From Bacteroidales bacterium UBA4788 (GTDB taxonomy: Bacteria > Bacteroidota > Bacteroidia > Bacteroidales > VadinHA17): a DNA stretch of 23,243 bases. Position 1 is the stretch's first letter, and every line of letters starts with the position of its first letter. The position numbers and the translations under genes were made by a program. The notes beneath the pieces are model-generated. The model was not told where the DNA came from. It worked only from the letters and a program-made list of their open reading frames with translations, and did not search any database. Below, in pieces: positions 7,315 to 15,231 of this stretch. The stretch lies in the NCBI GenBank assembly GCA_002402965.1, contig DHGW01000042.1, positions 1-23,243 of the forward strand. Reading direction: 5' to 3'.

Positions 7315-8277
7315 GTGACCGATGCACGTAAAATAGCCCTTACCTGGAAAATCCGCGAAAGTCTGCGGATGGAAGGTTTCGATATTTCAGGAATAGCCCA
7401 GGCCCTGTCTCATCACGAGGACAGTCAGCATATTGGCGAATGGATCGCAGCCGGGAAGAATGGCACAATGGGATTCCTTGAGAGAAGCCTGGAGAAGCGA
7501 GGCGATATCACATCGCTGGTGGAAGGAGCAAAATCAGTTGTAGTTGCCGGCCTCCGTTACTACAGCAACGACCCCTCTGCCGGTACCGATAATTACTTCG
7601 TCAGCCGCTATGCACGTGTCAGGGACTATCACCAGGTCATAGAAGAAAAACTGAACCGTGTTCAGAAGATTGTCAAAAAAGAGGTGCCGGATTCAGTCAG
7701 CAGGGCATTCTGTGATGCCGGTCCGGTGGCCGAAAAAGTATGGGCTATCCGGGCCGGTCTGGGATGGCGTGGAAGGCAAAGCCTTGTCATCAACAAGGAT
7801 ATCGGCTCATTCTTTTTTCTTGGCGTGATCGTAACCACGGCCGAGCTTCTTTATGATAATGCCTCTGCCCGTGACCGGTGCGGCGACTGCAACCTCTGCG
7901 TCGAGGCATGCCCTACCGGGGCCATCTGCAGCGACCGTACAATTGATGCACGCCGCTGCATCGCATACCTGACAATTGAACATGACGGGGACCTGCCGGA
8001 AGAGTTCAGGGGAAAGACAGAAAGGATAATTTTCGGATGCGACCGTTGTCAGGAGGTGTGCCCGTATAACAAGAAGGCTCTGCATTTTACAGATAAAGAA
8101 CTTGTGCCTGATTTTCAGATCACCTCCCTCACGAAAAAAGAGTGGCTCAGCATGACACCTGATGAGTATAAGAAGTTATTCAAATCTTCACCCTTGAAAC
8201 GAACCGGCTTCAATAAGATCAGAAGAAATATCGATTTCGTTGATCATCGCTCACCTGAAGGCAAGCAAAAACCCTGA
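7315..8277 (+). CDS. queG: Epoxyqueuosine reductase QueG
   Basis: QueG carries out the last step of queuosine synthesis, reducing epoxyqueuosine to queuosine in tRNA with a cobalamin cofactor and two 4Fe-4S clusters. The 320-residue protein has the conserved AFCDAGPVAEK with the expected catalytic Asp134 and AGLGWRGRQSLVI (147-159). It has ferredoxin-like cluster cysteines CGDCNLCVEACP (189-200) and CDRCQEVCP (242-250). The start is GTG at 7315; the frame upstream has a stop at 7291-7293 and no better start. It lies 91 bases after sufT on the same strand, so it may be co-transcribed with the system that builds its clusters. TGACCGATG occurs both in the gap and at the start, a minor direct repeat. 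Confidence 0.93.
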   Translation: MTDARKIALTWKIRESLRMEGFDISGIAQALSHHEDSQHIGEWIAAGKNGTMGFLERSLEKRGDITSLVEGAKSVVVAGLRYYSNDPSAGTDNYFVSRYARVRDYHQVIEEKLNRVQKIVKKEVPDSVSRAFCDAGPVAEKVWAIRAGLGWRGRQSLVINKDIGSFFFLGVIVTTAELLYDNASARDRCGDCNLCVEACPTGAICSDRTIDARRCIAYLTIEHDGDLPEEFRGKTERIIFGCDRCQEVCPYNKKALHFTDKELVPDFQITSLTKKEWLSMTPDEYKKLFKSSPLKRTGFNKIRRNIDFVDHRSPEGKQKP

Positions 8278-8371
8278 ATCAGCCACATCCGGTTATCTGA
8301 AGCCGGAAGATTCCCGGAAAAGCCGCCTGGCACCTTTTACTCTACAAAATTTCTGCAATGGCCGCCGCCGA

Positions 8372-9589
8372 TCACCTTAACAGAGGCACTATCCTCTCCG
8401 GGCTCCCGTCGTTGGGCGCCGGCACCAAATCCAGGATTCCTGTCACAATATTATATATATCAACATTATACAGTGTGTCAATGCTGAAGCCTTTCTTAAA
8501 GGCGGGCCCCTCGGCATAGAAGATCGAGTGCATGTCTCTGCACTTCCAGTCGTACCCGTGATCACCCTTCGAGTAGCGCCCCGGCTCAGCCCTGAGCCCT
8601 GCAGTCCAACCCGGATCAGCTACCAGCACTATCTCAGGTATGCGCGGATGTGTACCATAATGCAGGTGTGCCGGCAGATTCTCCTTCGCGTATGCTTTCA
8701 TTCCGCGCTGCATGTTCAGAAGTATCAGCACGCTGTCCCTCTTCCTTTCGAAGGGTTCAACTGCCCAGACAGGATTGCCTCCGTAGATACGCCTGACCAT
8801 CGCCTGTGGCAGTGTGTCAAAGATGTAGTTGTAACGGGAGTCGTTGACCTCCGTCATACCATGGTCCGAAAGGACGATCAGGTTAATGTTATTACCGTGC
8901 GGCAGCTTTGCTATTCCGGTGCGAAGCACCCCCATGAGGCTGTCGAGACTCCTGACTACGGCACCCGTCTCAGGAGACGAGGGGCCATACGAGTGGCTCA
9001 CAGCATCGGGTTCCTCAAAATAGAGGGTGACCAGGTGAGGCCTGTTGTTCTTTGGCAGTGAGAGCCACTTCAGGACGGTGTCAACGCGGTCGCTGAAGGG
9101 CACCTCTTCATCAAATACCTTCCAGTAATCAGGCTGCATGCCCTGTATGGGCGCCTCGGAGCCCACCCAGTAAAACGATGCCGACTTCATCCCCTGCTTC
9201 CGTGCAGTTACCCACACCGGCTCACCACCGTAAAATGCACCGTTTGAGACCATGGTCCGGTCACCGATCCTGTAGACAAGGTCAAGATCAGGAGCATAAA
9301 AATTGTTGTTAACCAGCCCGTGATGATCAGGGTACAGTCCCGTTGCAATTGTATAGTGGTTCGGGAAGGTTTTCGTCGGGAACGAGGGTATCAGTCGCTC
9401 CGCCATCACACCCTGCCGTGCGATGTCGTCAAGAACCGGGGTACCATGAATCGAGTCATAATCCCAGCGGAAGGCATCAAGTGATACCATTACAACGTAT
9501 GGTTTGTCACTCCCGGGTTTAAGGTTGCTGCAGGAGGTAATTGTAATTACTATAAAAACCACCAGTGTCAGGTATCCGAATCGCTTCAT
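8372..9589 (-). CDS. Ectonucleotide pyrophosphatase/phosphodiesterase-like lipoprotein
   Basis: This is a 405-residue lipoprotein of the alkaline-phosphatase superfamily, nucleotide pyrophosphatase/phosphodiesterase (NPP/ENPP) branch. A signal peptide ends in the lipobox TSC (Cys20). The two-metal site is complete: Asp38 (SLDAFRW), the nucleophile Thr74 in PTKTFPNHY, Asp195 and His199 (EPDAVSHSYG), Asp242-His243 (SDHGM) and His344 (GDHGYDW). PTKTFPNHY is the classic NPP motif and argues against alkaline phosphatase or sulfatase. Expected activity is hydrolysis of nucleotide or phosphodiester bonds at the cell surface or in the periplasm. It lies downstream of the SDF symporter gene on the same strand, with a 126-base gap that contains short repeats. 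Substrate is unknown. Confidence 0.9.
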   Translation of the reverse strand: MKRFGYLTLVVFIVITITSCSNLKPGSDKPYVVMVSLDAFRWDYDSIHGTPVLDDIARQGVMAERLIPSFPTKTFPNHYTIATGLYPDHHGLVNNNFYAPDLDLVYRIGDRTMVSNGAFYGGEPVWVTARKQGMKSASFYWVGSEAPIQGMQPDYWKVFDEEVPFSDRVDTVLKWLSLPKNNRPHLVTLYFEEPDAVSHSYGPSSPETGAVVRSLDSLMGVLRTGIAKLPHGNNINLIVLSDHGMTEVNDSRYNYIFDTLPQAMVRRIYGGNPVWAVEPFERKRDSVLILLNMQRGMKAYAKENLPAHLHYGTHPRIPEIVLVADPGWTAGLRAEPGRYSKGDHGYDWKCRDMHSIFYAEGPAFKKGFSIDTLYNVDIYNIVTGILDLVPAPNDGSPERIVPLLR

Positions 9590-9640
9590 CAGGGTTTAAT
9601 GTTGTTTCTGTTTTTTTGAAAAATAAACAATTATTCGTGA

Positions 9641-9688
9641 GCAAAGTTGCGGCGGCATCCCTCAGATGCCCCGGGCAAAGTTGAGGCG
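9641..9688. repeat. Short direct repeat flanking a small hairpin
   Basis: GCAAAGTTGCGGCG (9641-9654) recurs as GCAAAGTTGAGGCG (9675-9688) with one mismatch. A perfect hairpin, GGCATC-CCTCA-GATGCC, lies between them at 9654-9670. It sits between the symporter stop and the phosphodiesterase start. It could be an operator or 3' structure for the minus-strand genes; no T-run makes it a standard terminator. Confidence 0.4.
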
Positions 9689-9715
9689 CCCCCCCAACTG
9701 CCACAGTCAATGCAG

Positions 9716-10894
9716 TCAGGCAGCGGCCGGGCTTTTTCCTGATATTTTGTCAACTATCAGGGCTATAGCTCCGTCACCGGTCACATTGCATGCCGTTCCG
9801 AAGCTGTCAACTGCAATGTAAAGCGTTATCATCAATCCGATCATCTGCTCGTTGAAGCCAAGAATACTCTGGAGTATTCCGACTGCTGCCATGATGGCAC
9901 CCCCCGGTACACCGGGCGCAGCAATCATAATGATACCCAGCATGAAAATGAACCCGATGAATGCAGCTATATCTATCTGAACCCCAAAAAAGTATTGTAT
10001 GGCCAGCGCGAAGCCTGTAATTTTCATCGTACTGCCGGCCAGGTGGATAGTGGCACACAAGGGAACGGTGAAAGAGGCGATTGCCGGATTGACCTTATTG
10101 TTGATCGCACATTGGAGCGTTACAGGAATTGTTGCTGCCGATGAAGAGGTGCCCAGAGCTGTGGCATACGCCGGCAGCATCCCTTTCAGTGCTTTGAAGG
10201 GATTCCGCCCCGATATCGCCCCTGCAACCAGAAACTGTATTATCAGTAAAAGTACGTGAAGAATGAAGATTATAAGTATGACTTTCAGGAACAGAACTAT
10301 TACCGAATAAACCTGGCCCGAGACGGACATTGAAAGAAACATCCCGAAAATGTAGAGAGGCAGAAACGGGATGATAATGTTTTTGATAATCATTGTTATT
10401 ATCTCCCTGAATTCCAGAAACGCTTTCTGCAGGGTATCGCCTTTCAGGAATGTAATGCCAAGACCCAGGCAGAATGACAGGATCAGTGCCGGCATCACAT
10501 CCATCACAGGTGGCATCCCGATTGTAAAGAACGGATCTATCTTAATCTCCTCTATTCCATTAAGCACCCCGGTATCGATCCCTTCTGACAGGATATGAGG
10601 AAACACTGTCTGGCAGGAAAAGAAGGTGAAGAATCCTGAGAACAGGGTTGAGATATAAGCTATGAGGGCTGTAATAGCCAGCAATTTCCCGGCCCCCTTA
10701 CCCAATTCACCAATGGCGGGGGTGATGAGCCCGACGATAAGAAGAGGAATAATGAACGACAGGAAATTGCCAAACAGGGAATTGAATGTTGCAAAAATCC
10801 GGGCAAACCAGACCGGGGCAAACAGTCCGACAATAATTCCGAGGATAATGGCAATCACCACCCGGCCAAGGAGAGGGATTTTGGAGAGTTTCAT
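9716..10894 (-). CDS. Dicarboxylate/amino acid:cation symporter (SDF/DAACS family)
   Basis: This 392-residue inner-membrane protein of the sodium:dicarboxylate symporter family has about eight membrane segments and two re-entrant loops. Signature regions are the serine-rich hairpin loop GTSSSAATIPVT and the C-terminal TACNVTGDGAIAL. They correspond to the SSSAAT and NVTGD motifs that form the substrate and sodium sites in glutamate, aspartate and C4-dicarboxylate carriers. ATG at 10894 is preferred over a TTG three codons upstream. The gene diverges from a secreted hydrolase gene with 63 bases between the starts. The family is secure. The substrate (acidic amino acid, dicarboxylate, or Ser/Thr) cannot be decided here. 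Confidence 0.92.
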   Translation of the reverse strand: MKLSKIPLLGRVVIAIILGIIVGLFAPVWFARIFATFNSLFGNFLSFIIPLLIVGLITPAIGELGKGAGKLLAITALIAYISTLFSGFFTFFSCQTVFPHILSEGIDTGVLNGIEEIKIDPFFTIGMPPVMDVMPALILSFCLGLGITFLKGDTLQKAFLEFREIITMIIKNIIIPFLPLYIFGMFLSMSVSGQVYSVIVLFLKVILIIFILHVLLLIIQFLVAGAISGRNPFKALKGMLPAYATALGTSSSAATIPVTLQCAINNKVNPAIASFTVPLCATIHLAGSTMKITGFALAIQYFFGVQIDIAAFIGFIFMLGIIMIAAPGVPGGAIMAAVGILQSILGFNEQMIGLMITLYIAVDSFGTACNVTGDGAIALIVDKISGKSPAAA

Positions 10895-10927
10895 ACTGTG
10901 CAAATAAAATAAGTCCGCTAAAGCTAC

Positions 10928-10935
10928 TAATTTTG
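10928..10935 (+). promoter_or_regulatory. Candidate -7 box (TAATTTTG) of the secreted hydrolase gene
   Basis: TAATTTTG matches TAnnTTTG and ends 22 bases before the ATG at 10958. It lies in the 63-base divergent gap with the symporter gene. No clear -33 element is seen. Confidence 0.45.
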
Positions 10936-10957
10936 GGTAATCAACTATAGGCTTGTC

Positions 10958-11527
10958 ATGAAGAGTTTCATCCTTTCATTCGTCCTGGTTGCTGCATTTC
11001 AGTATGCGGCAGCACAGAAGGAATATGCCCTGCTGGTAATTGACGTGCAGAATTTTTACTTCCCGGAAGGCCGGTCTGAACTGGTTGAACCTGAAAAAGC
11101 GGCGGAGAAAGCAGCCGTGGCAATCAATCACGCCAGGAAGACGGGCAATCCGGTCATCTACATTAAGCATAAGTCCGCAGCAGGAATAGAGATCAATGAT
11201 ATTGTGAAACCTGCTGAAGGGGAAAAGATTTTTGTAAAGGAGGAGGTAAACAGCTTTCTGGGAACAGGGCTTAAGGAGTATATCGACGGCCTTGCCATTG
11301 ACACCCTCGTGATCTGCGGGATGCAGACACAGATGTGCGTGGAGGCGGCAGTGAGGGCAGCATATGACTATGGATACGCTGTTATCCTGCTTCATGACGC
11401 ATGTGCCACCCGCAACCTGAAATTCGGTGACCACGAGGTTGACGCAGCCGATGTCCATGCATCAACACTTGCAACCCTGAAAAGTTACGGAACCGTACTT
11501 TCTGTGGCAGAATGGCTAGAGAAATAA
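10958..11527 (+). CDS. Secreted isochorismatase-fold cysteine hydrolase
   Basis: This 189-residue protein of the isochorismatase/nicotinamidase superfamily has an N-terminal signal peptide (about 1-19, hydrophobic core ILSFVLVAAF, Ala-rich cleavage region). The catalytic triad is present: Asp29 (VIDVQN), Lys94 (FVKEEVNSF) and Cys127 (GMQTQMCVEA). Family members hydrolyse amides, isochorismate and similar substrates with the cysteine as nucleophile. An exported form is unusual, since most characterised members are cytoplasmic. It is transcribed alone, divergent from the SDF symporter, so it may make a product that the carrier takes up; that link is inference. Nicotinamidase activity is not supported beyond the fold. 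Confidence 0.88.
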   Translation: MKSFILSFVLVAAFQYAAAQKEYALLVIDVQNFYFPEGRSELVEPEKAAEKAAVAINHARKTGNPVIYIKHKSAAGIEINDIVKPAEGEKIFVKEEVNSFLGTGLKEYIDGLAIDTLVICGMQTQMCVEAAVRAAYDYGYAVILLHDACATRNLKFGDHEVDAADVHASTLATLKSYGTVLSVAEWLEK

Positions 11528-11557
11528 TTACTCATAATTTGTGCAAAGGGGAATTGA

Positions 11558-11725
11558 AAATGGCTCAATCAACCAGCTACCAAAGGTTATGACGAAACAG
11601 ACGGGTGGGCAAATCAGTGCTCCCGTATCAGATTGATCGGAAGGATATCACACCCCGATGCACGGGAATTCGGAAGAGCTTTTGAGCCTGATTTCCTCAG
11701 AATGATCTTACAGGTCTTACCTTAA
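11558..11725 (+). pseudogene. Possible orphan C-terminal coding remnant
   Basis: After a stop at 11555-11557, a frame of 55 codons runs to TAA at 11723-11725 and reads like a soluble protein end. It contains KGYDETDGWANQC, SRIRLIGRISHPDARE and FGRAFEPDFLR. It has no ATG near its start and overlaps the end of the minus-strand lipoprotein gene by 29 bases. I recognise no family. It may be the tail of a lost gene or chance; confidence is low. Confidence 0.2.
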
Positions 11726-12575
11726 GCGGAACATGTTTGGCCTGGAACCCCCTGTAACCATCGCTGAAGAAAAAGGTCTCCATGAATGACATGCCACTGT
11801 CATATTCAGATGAGGTCCAATAATAAACATCATAAGTGGCATCGAATCCACCGATGAGGTTGCGGTTCAGAAACATCATATGCAGCTCATCCTGGCTTGG
11901 GAGGTACCAGTCGGAATAACCTCCAAGGACAAGGTCATAGCAGGCCTTGGCAGCATAAGTTCCGTCACCCTGAGCAGTAACAATTGTTGTTGTATTTGCA
12001 TTACCCGAACCGATTGTGGTGACCGTTGCACCTGTCACACTCAGGGTGCCGTTATACCATTGATACAGGTTGGCAAGATCCGTAGTTGCTGCTATGATAC
12101 CATGAACCTCACCGGGAACATAACCGGGATCCCCCTGTTGCAGGATGTATGCTATCTTTCCTCCCAGGTGTTCGTCACCGACTGAAAGCGGGTTTGTAGT
12201 AAAGTCAAGCTCATTGCCGTAGGCTGTTCCTATGGCGTTTGTTGCATAAGCCCTGATATAGTACTCTGTTCCGGGATTAAGTCCGGATAAATTGCTCGCA
12301 AAGCTGCCGGGTCCTTCACCGTCAGTTGTAAAACTATCATCAACTGTCGGATTTGAACTGGTACTCCAACATATTCCCCTTGTAGTCACAGGTGAACCTC
12401 CGTCAGATGTAATCTCACCTCCGCTGACGGCAGAATTCTTTGTTATTTCTGAAACTGTAGTTGTTGTGATCACCGGTACTGTTTCAGGAGGTTTCTTTTC
12501 ACATCCGGTTACTGCAATAAAAAAGAGCACTGCAAGTGCCTTTATACCAATGATTTTTTTGTACTTGTGTTGCAT
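11697..12575 (-). CDS. Lipoprotein with Ig/FnIII-like domain and DUF1566-type domain
   Basis: A 292-residue surface or periplasmic lipoprotein. The ATG at 12575 gives a normal signal peptide (basic QHKYKK, hydrophobic IKALAVLFFIAV, lipobox VTGC); an ATG seven codons upstream at 12596 is an alternative. After the cysteine comes a fibronectin-III/Ig-like segment with the Bacteroidota-typical pattern SGGEITSDGGSPVTTRG, GICWSTSSNPT and YYIRAYATNAIGTAYGN. The C-terminal half matches DUF1566/Fibrobacter-paralogous-type domains: HLGGKIAYIL, GGYSDWYLPSQDELHMM, YYWTSSEYD and the ending KVRPVRSF. Function is unknown; such proteins are thought to bind or display at the cell surface. It stands alone between a secreted hydrolase and an AlkD gene. 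Confidence 0.8.
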   Translation of the reverse strand: MQHKYKKIIGIKALAVLFFIAVTGCEKKPPETVPVITTTTVSEITKNSAVSGGEITSDGGSPVTTRGICWSTSSNPTVDDSFTTDGEGPGSFASNLSGLNPGTEYYIRAYATNAIGTAYGNELDFTTNPLSVGDEHLGGKIAYILQQGDPGYVPGEVHGIIAATTDLANLYQWYNGTLSVTGATVTTIGSGNANTTTIVTAQGDGTYAAKACYDLVLGGYSDWYLPSQDELHMMFLNRNLIGGFDATYDVYYWTSSEYDSGMSFMETFFFSDGYRGFQAKHVPLKVRPVRSF

Positions 12576-12772
12576 AAAATATAAAGTATTTATCATGAGA
12601 GTGTCATTTGTAAAAATATCATTCCCACATATTGGTCAGTGACATAAAAAGGTTTTGTATAACATGAAATGAATGAAAAATGAGATTATCTGGCAGACAG
12701 AGATCTTACACCCAGTGAGGCAGTGAATCAAAACAATTATGGCAGCCTGGTTCCCGGAACTGAACCCACGGG

Positions 12773-13480
12773 TTATCTAGACATGGCGGAGGCCCTTAGA
12801 TCCCCAGGCATCTTCTCGATGGCATACCTCAGGGCAGTTCGGGGCATTACAGCCTTCTGCCGGATCACATAGTTGAACACCTCATCCTGATGCGCCTGGC
12901 TGGCAACTTTCAGCATCCAGCCATATCCCTTCTGAACCAAGTCATCAGAATCAAGGAGTAAAATATCGGCAATCTCAAAAATGTCATCCAGAAACTTGCC
13001 CCTTCGTGCAGGTATTATAAGCGAAACCGCTGCGGCCCTCTTTACCCACCGGTTTTCCGACCTTGCCCACTTTTTAAGCTCCGCAATGTATACCGGATAC
13101 TTCTGAATGAAATCGCCCACCGTATGATTGCACAGGGTGTCACATGATGCCCAGTTAGTGACATAATTATGCACCCATTTTTCAAGTATGGCGAAGTCGT
13201 CCCGGATCAGCCGGGGCCCGAGCTTTTCGGCCCATGAGCAGGCAATAAAGGACTCCTCCATCATTCCTGATTTCCATAGAGCGTCACACAGGGCCAGTAT
13301 CTCCTCCTTGCTCCTGCCTTTGACCAGTGCGTAATTCTGTCTCGCAATTTCAGCGACTGCCTTTGATTTTATACCGTACAGCCTTACTTCTTCTTTGAAA
13401 AACCTGAGTCCTGCTTCCTTCGTCTTTTCATCCGAAGCCTCGCTGAGCTCCTTCCTGACTTTTTCAAGTATCCCGTTCAT
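12773..13480 (-). CDS. AlkD-type DNA alkylation repair protein
   Basis: This 235-residue all-helical protein of the DNA alkylation repair (AlkD, HEAT-like repeat) family removes alkylated purines without base flipping in characterised members. Typical positions are FFKEEVRLYGIKSKAVAEI near the N-terminus, the aromatic/acidic active-site segment VTNWASCDTLC (about residues 107-117), RWVKRAAAVSLI (about 143-154) and LQKGYGWMLK-like VQKGYGWMLK in the last third. Length is as usual for the family. Its start overlaps the end of the upstream NTPase gene by four bases (ATGA on the minus strand), so the two are co-translated. A repair role is expected; why it is coupled to a membrane NTPase is unclear. 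Confidence 0.88.
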   Translation of the reverse strand: MNGILEKVRKELSEASDEKTKEAGLRFFKEEVRLYGIKSKAVAEIARQNYALVKGRSKEEILALCDALWKSGMMEESFIACSWAEKLGPRLIRDDFAILEKWVHNYVTNWASCDTLCNHTVGDFIQKYPVYIAELKKWARSENRWVKRAAAVSLIIPARRGKFLDDIFEIADILLLDSDDLVQKGYGWMLKVASQAHQDEVFNYVIRQKAVMPRTALRYAIEKMPGDLRASAMSR

Positions 13481-15204
13481 GGAGTTGATTTTTTATGAGT
13501 CAATCCTGCAATCTGGTCTGCATATCTGACTACCTCACCTGCGGCCACATCTATCACAACTGCCCCTGGTATGCCGAATTTTTCAATGACTGCATCGGTG
13601 AGGTTTTTCCTTACGGCGATGATCAGTATCACTCCTGTTTCATGCAGCAGCCCGGTCAGCCTTTCGCTCCACCCCATGCCTCTCAGTTCAAGAGGGCCAA
13701 TCTCGTCGACGATGACAACATCCTTATCTCGATTAGCCTCAGGATCAAGGGCCCTGAGCCCTGCTGCAAATCCGTCATCATTCACAGTGAACCTTTCCAC
13801 TCCCATTCTCTCACTTCCGGTGTGTCTCAGGAATGGAGTCCTCTTCCCGCTGGTTATGTCTGACACATCATACCCTGTTGTTCTGCCATCCTCAACAATT
13901 CGCAAAGCGAGGATGCCTCCCGCCCTGACTCCCTTTTCTGTCAGCAGGCCGGTAAGTTTTGCCAGCCATGCGGTCTTTCCTTCACCTACTGTTCCGGTCA
14001 CAATGAAGACCTTCTTCACTGACTGCTGCACTTCACTCACCTCATTCAGCCGTCTTTCAACACGGGTTATCATCCTGTTCAGAATTGATACGGGTCTCCT
14101 GATGGCCGTCCTAAGGTCAGGCATGTCAGCAATCATCGTCGGCAGGCTGGCGGCAGACAATTCCAGGGCAAGGGGCAGCTGCCTGAAGCGGGTGTGACTG
14201 AATAGGCTTCGTATTTTCGGATTGTATAGCTCAGTGCCAAGAGCAGAGAAACCGACAATGATTATCACCGCCCTGAAGTTCATCTGTATCCCTATCAGTA
14301 TCGCCTCCGTGAGGCTGTTCTCCCCTGGCTGCAACGAGGAAAAGACAAGGGCCGATAGCATTGTAATGATCACAAAAGTGATCCAGAATCCAGGCTTCGA
14401 GAGCTGTCTCATGGCACGCTTGTACCTCATCGCCAGCAATATAACCACCGGGATAACCACAATGAGCCACCATATCCAGGGCAATAAACTCACTACCAAG
14501 AGCATGGCGGTTACTAAAAGTATGTCTGCTGCCAGCCATGTGAGTGAATAAATGAACGGCTCATCCTGTTTCCTTTCCCTTGTGAGGATCACAGCCGGCT
14601 CAGGGAGCGTCTCTTCCGGCGGGATTGAAAGCATCCTGCGGCCTGTTATGATCCCGGCGATGGCGGCGGCAGCACCGAAAACAGCATACAGGCAAAGCAG
14701 AAGTATCAGAGGAGCCCAGAAGGCATCAAAGCTGAGTTTCAGTTGCTTCTCTGCCCAGTCGGTGAGGCTGGAGTAGATCTCCACAAGGTTTCCCCCATAG
14801 AAAATAATCATGTTGAATACCTTCTGAAACAGGTTCCATGACATGGCGAGCATAGAGCCAACGATATAGCCTGGGATGGTGCGACCGAGCAACCTCACGG
14901 AAGCCTCCAGCAGCAAAGATTCTGCAATAATGGCTATCATCGGGCCGAAGATGATAGCGCTGGGCGACATTGCCTTCATTAGCGCGCATATCAGTCCCGC
15001 ACGCCAGTAAAGCCCGTGTTCGCGCCAGCGGTAGCTGACAGCGATGAGTATGACAAGCGCAATGGCGGTAAGCAGGTTACCGCTGAACGGCACACGCATG
15101 TTATGCAGGAAACTGCCGAGAACAATTTCGGCAGCAGCCCATATAGTGCCAATAATGGATGCCCTGATCCACTTGTCGCTTATGATTGTTCTCTCGCTAC
15201 TCAA
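13477..15204 (-). CDS. ECF-transporter-like membrane protein fused to THEP1-type NTPase
   Basis: A 575-residue fusion. Residues 1-190 form about five to six membrane segments that resemble an ECF S-component. Residues 215-390 have more segments and end in amphipathic helices (FSHTRFRQLPLALELSAASL) reminiscent of the coupling region of EcfT/CbiQ. Residues 398-575 are a P-loop domain with Walker A GTVGEGKT (404-411) and Walker B VVIVDEIGPLELRG (496-509). This pattern fits THEP1-type nucleoside triphosphatases. The NTPase call is strong; the S- and T-like calls rest on topology and feel. The start is TTG at 15204: no ATG or GTG lies between it and the upstream stop, and the next Met is residue 36. 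It lies 27 bases after the TIM-barrel gene and overlaps the AlkD gene by four bases. Substrate is unknown. Confidence 0.75.
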   Translation of the reverse strand: MSSERTIISDKWIRASIIGTIWAAAEIVLGSFLHNMRVPFSGNLLTAIALVILIAVSYRWREHGLYWRAGLICALMKAMSPSAIIFGPMIAIIAESLLLEASVRLLGRTIPGYIVGSMLAMSWNLFQKVFNMIIFYGGNLVEIYSSLTDWAEKQLKLSFDAFWAPLILLLCLYAVFGAAAAIAGIITGRRMLSIPPEETLPEPAVILTRERKQDEPFIYSLTWLAADILLVTAMLLVVSLLPWIWWLIVVIPVVILLAMRYKRAMRQLSKPGFWITFVIITMLSALVFSSLQPGENSLTEAILIGIQMNFRAVIIIVGFSALGTELYNPKIRSLFSHTRFRQLPLALELSAASLPTMIADMPDLRTAIRRPVSILNRMITRVERRLNEVSEVQQSVKKVFIVTGTVGEGKTAWLAKLTGLLTEKGVRAGGILALRIVEDGRTTGYDVSDITSGKRTPFLRHTGSERMGVERFTVNDDGFAAGLRALDPEANRDKDVVIVDEIGPLELRGMGWSERLTGLLHETGVILIIAVRKNLTDAVIEKFGIPGAVVIDVAAGEVVRYADQIAGLTHKKSTP

Positions 15205-15231
15205 ATGACGGATTGAAGTTCCTTAAATATT

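Noticed and set aside
8278..8371. TCCGG/CCGGA inverted repeat after queG as a terminator
   Set aside because: The stem is only five base pairs with a ten-base loop and no T-run follows.
9519..9710. A 63-residue minus-strand frame over the start of the phosphodiesterase gene
   Set aside because: It overlaps the signal peptide coding region in another frame and has no protein-like features.
12597..12772. Possible terminator or small gene between the AlkD and lipoprotein genes
   Set aside because: Only a weak GGTTC/GAACC hairpin is visible, with no T-run and no protein-like frame.
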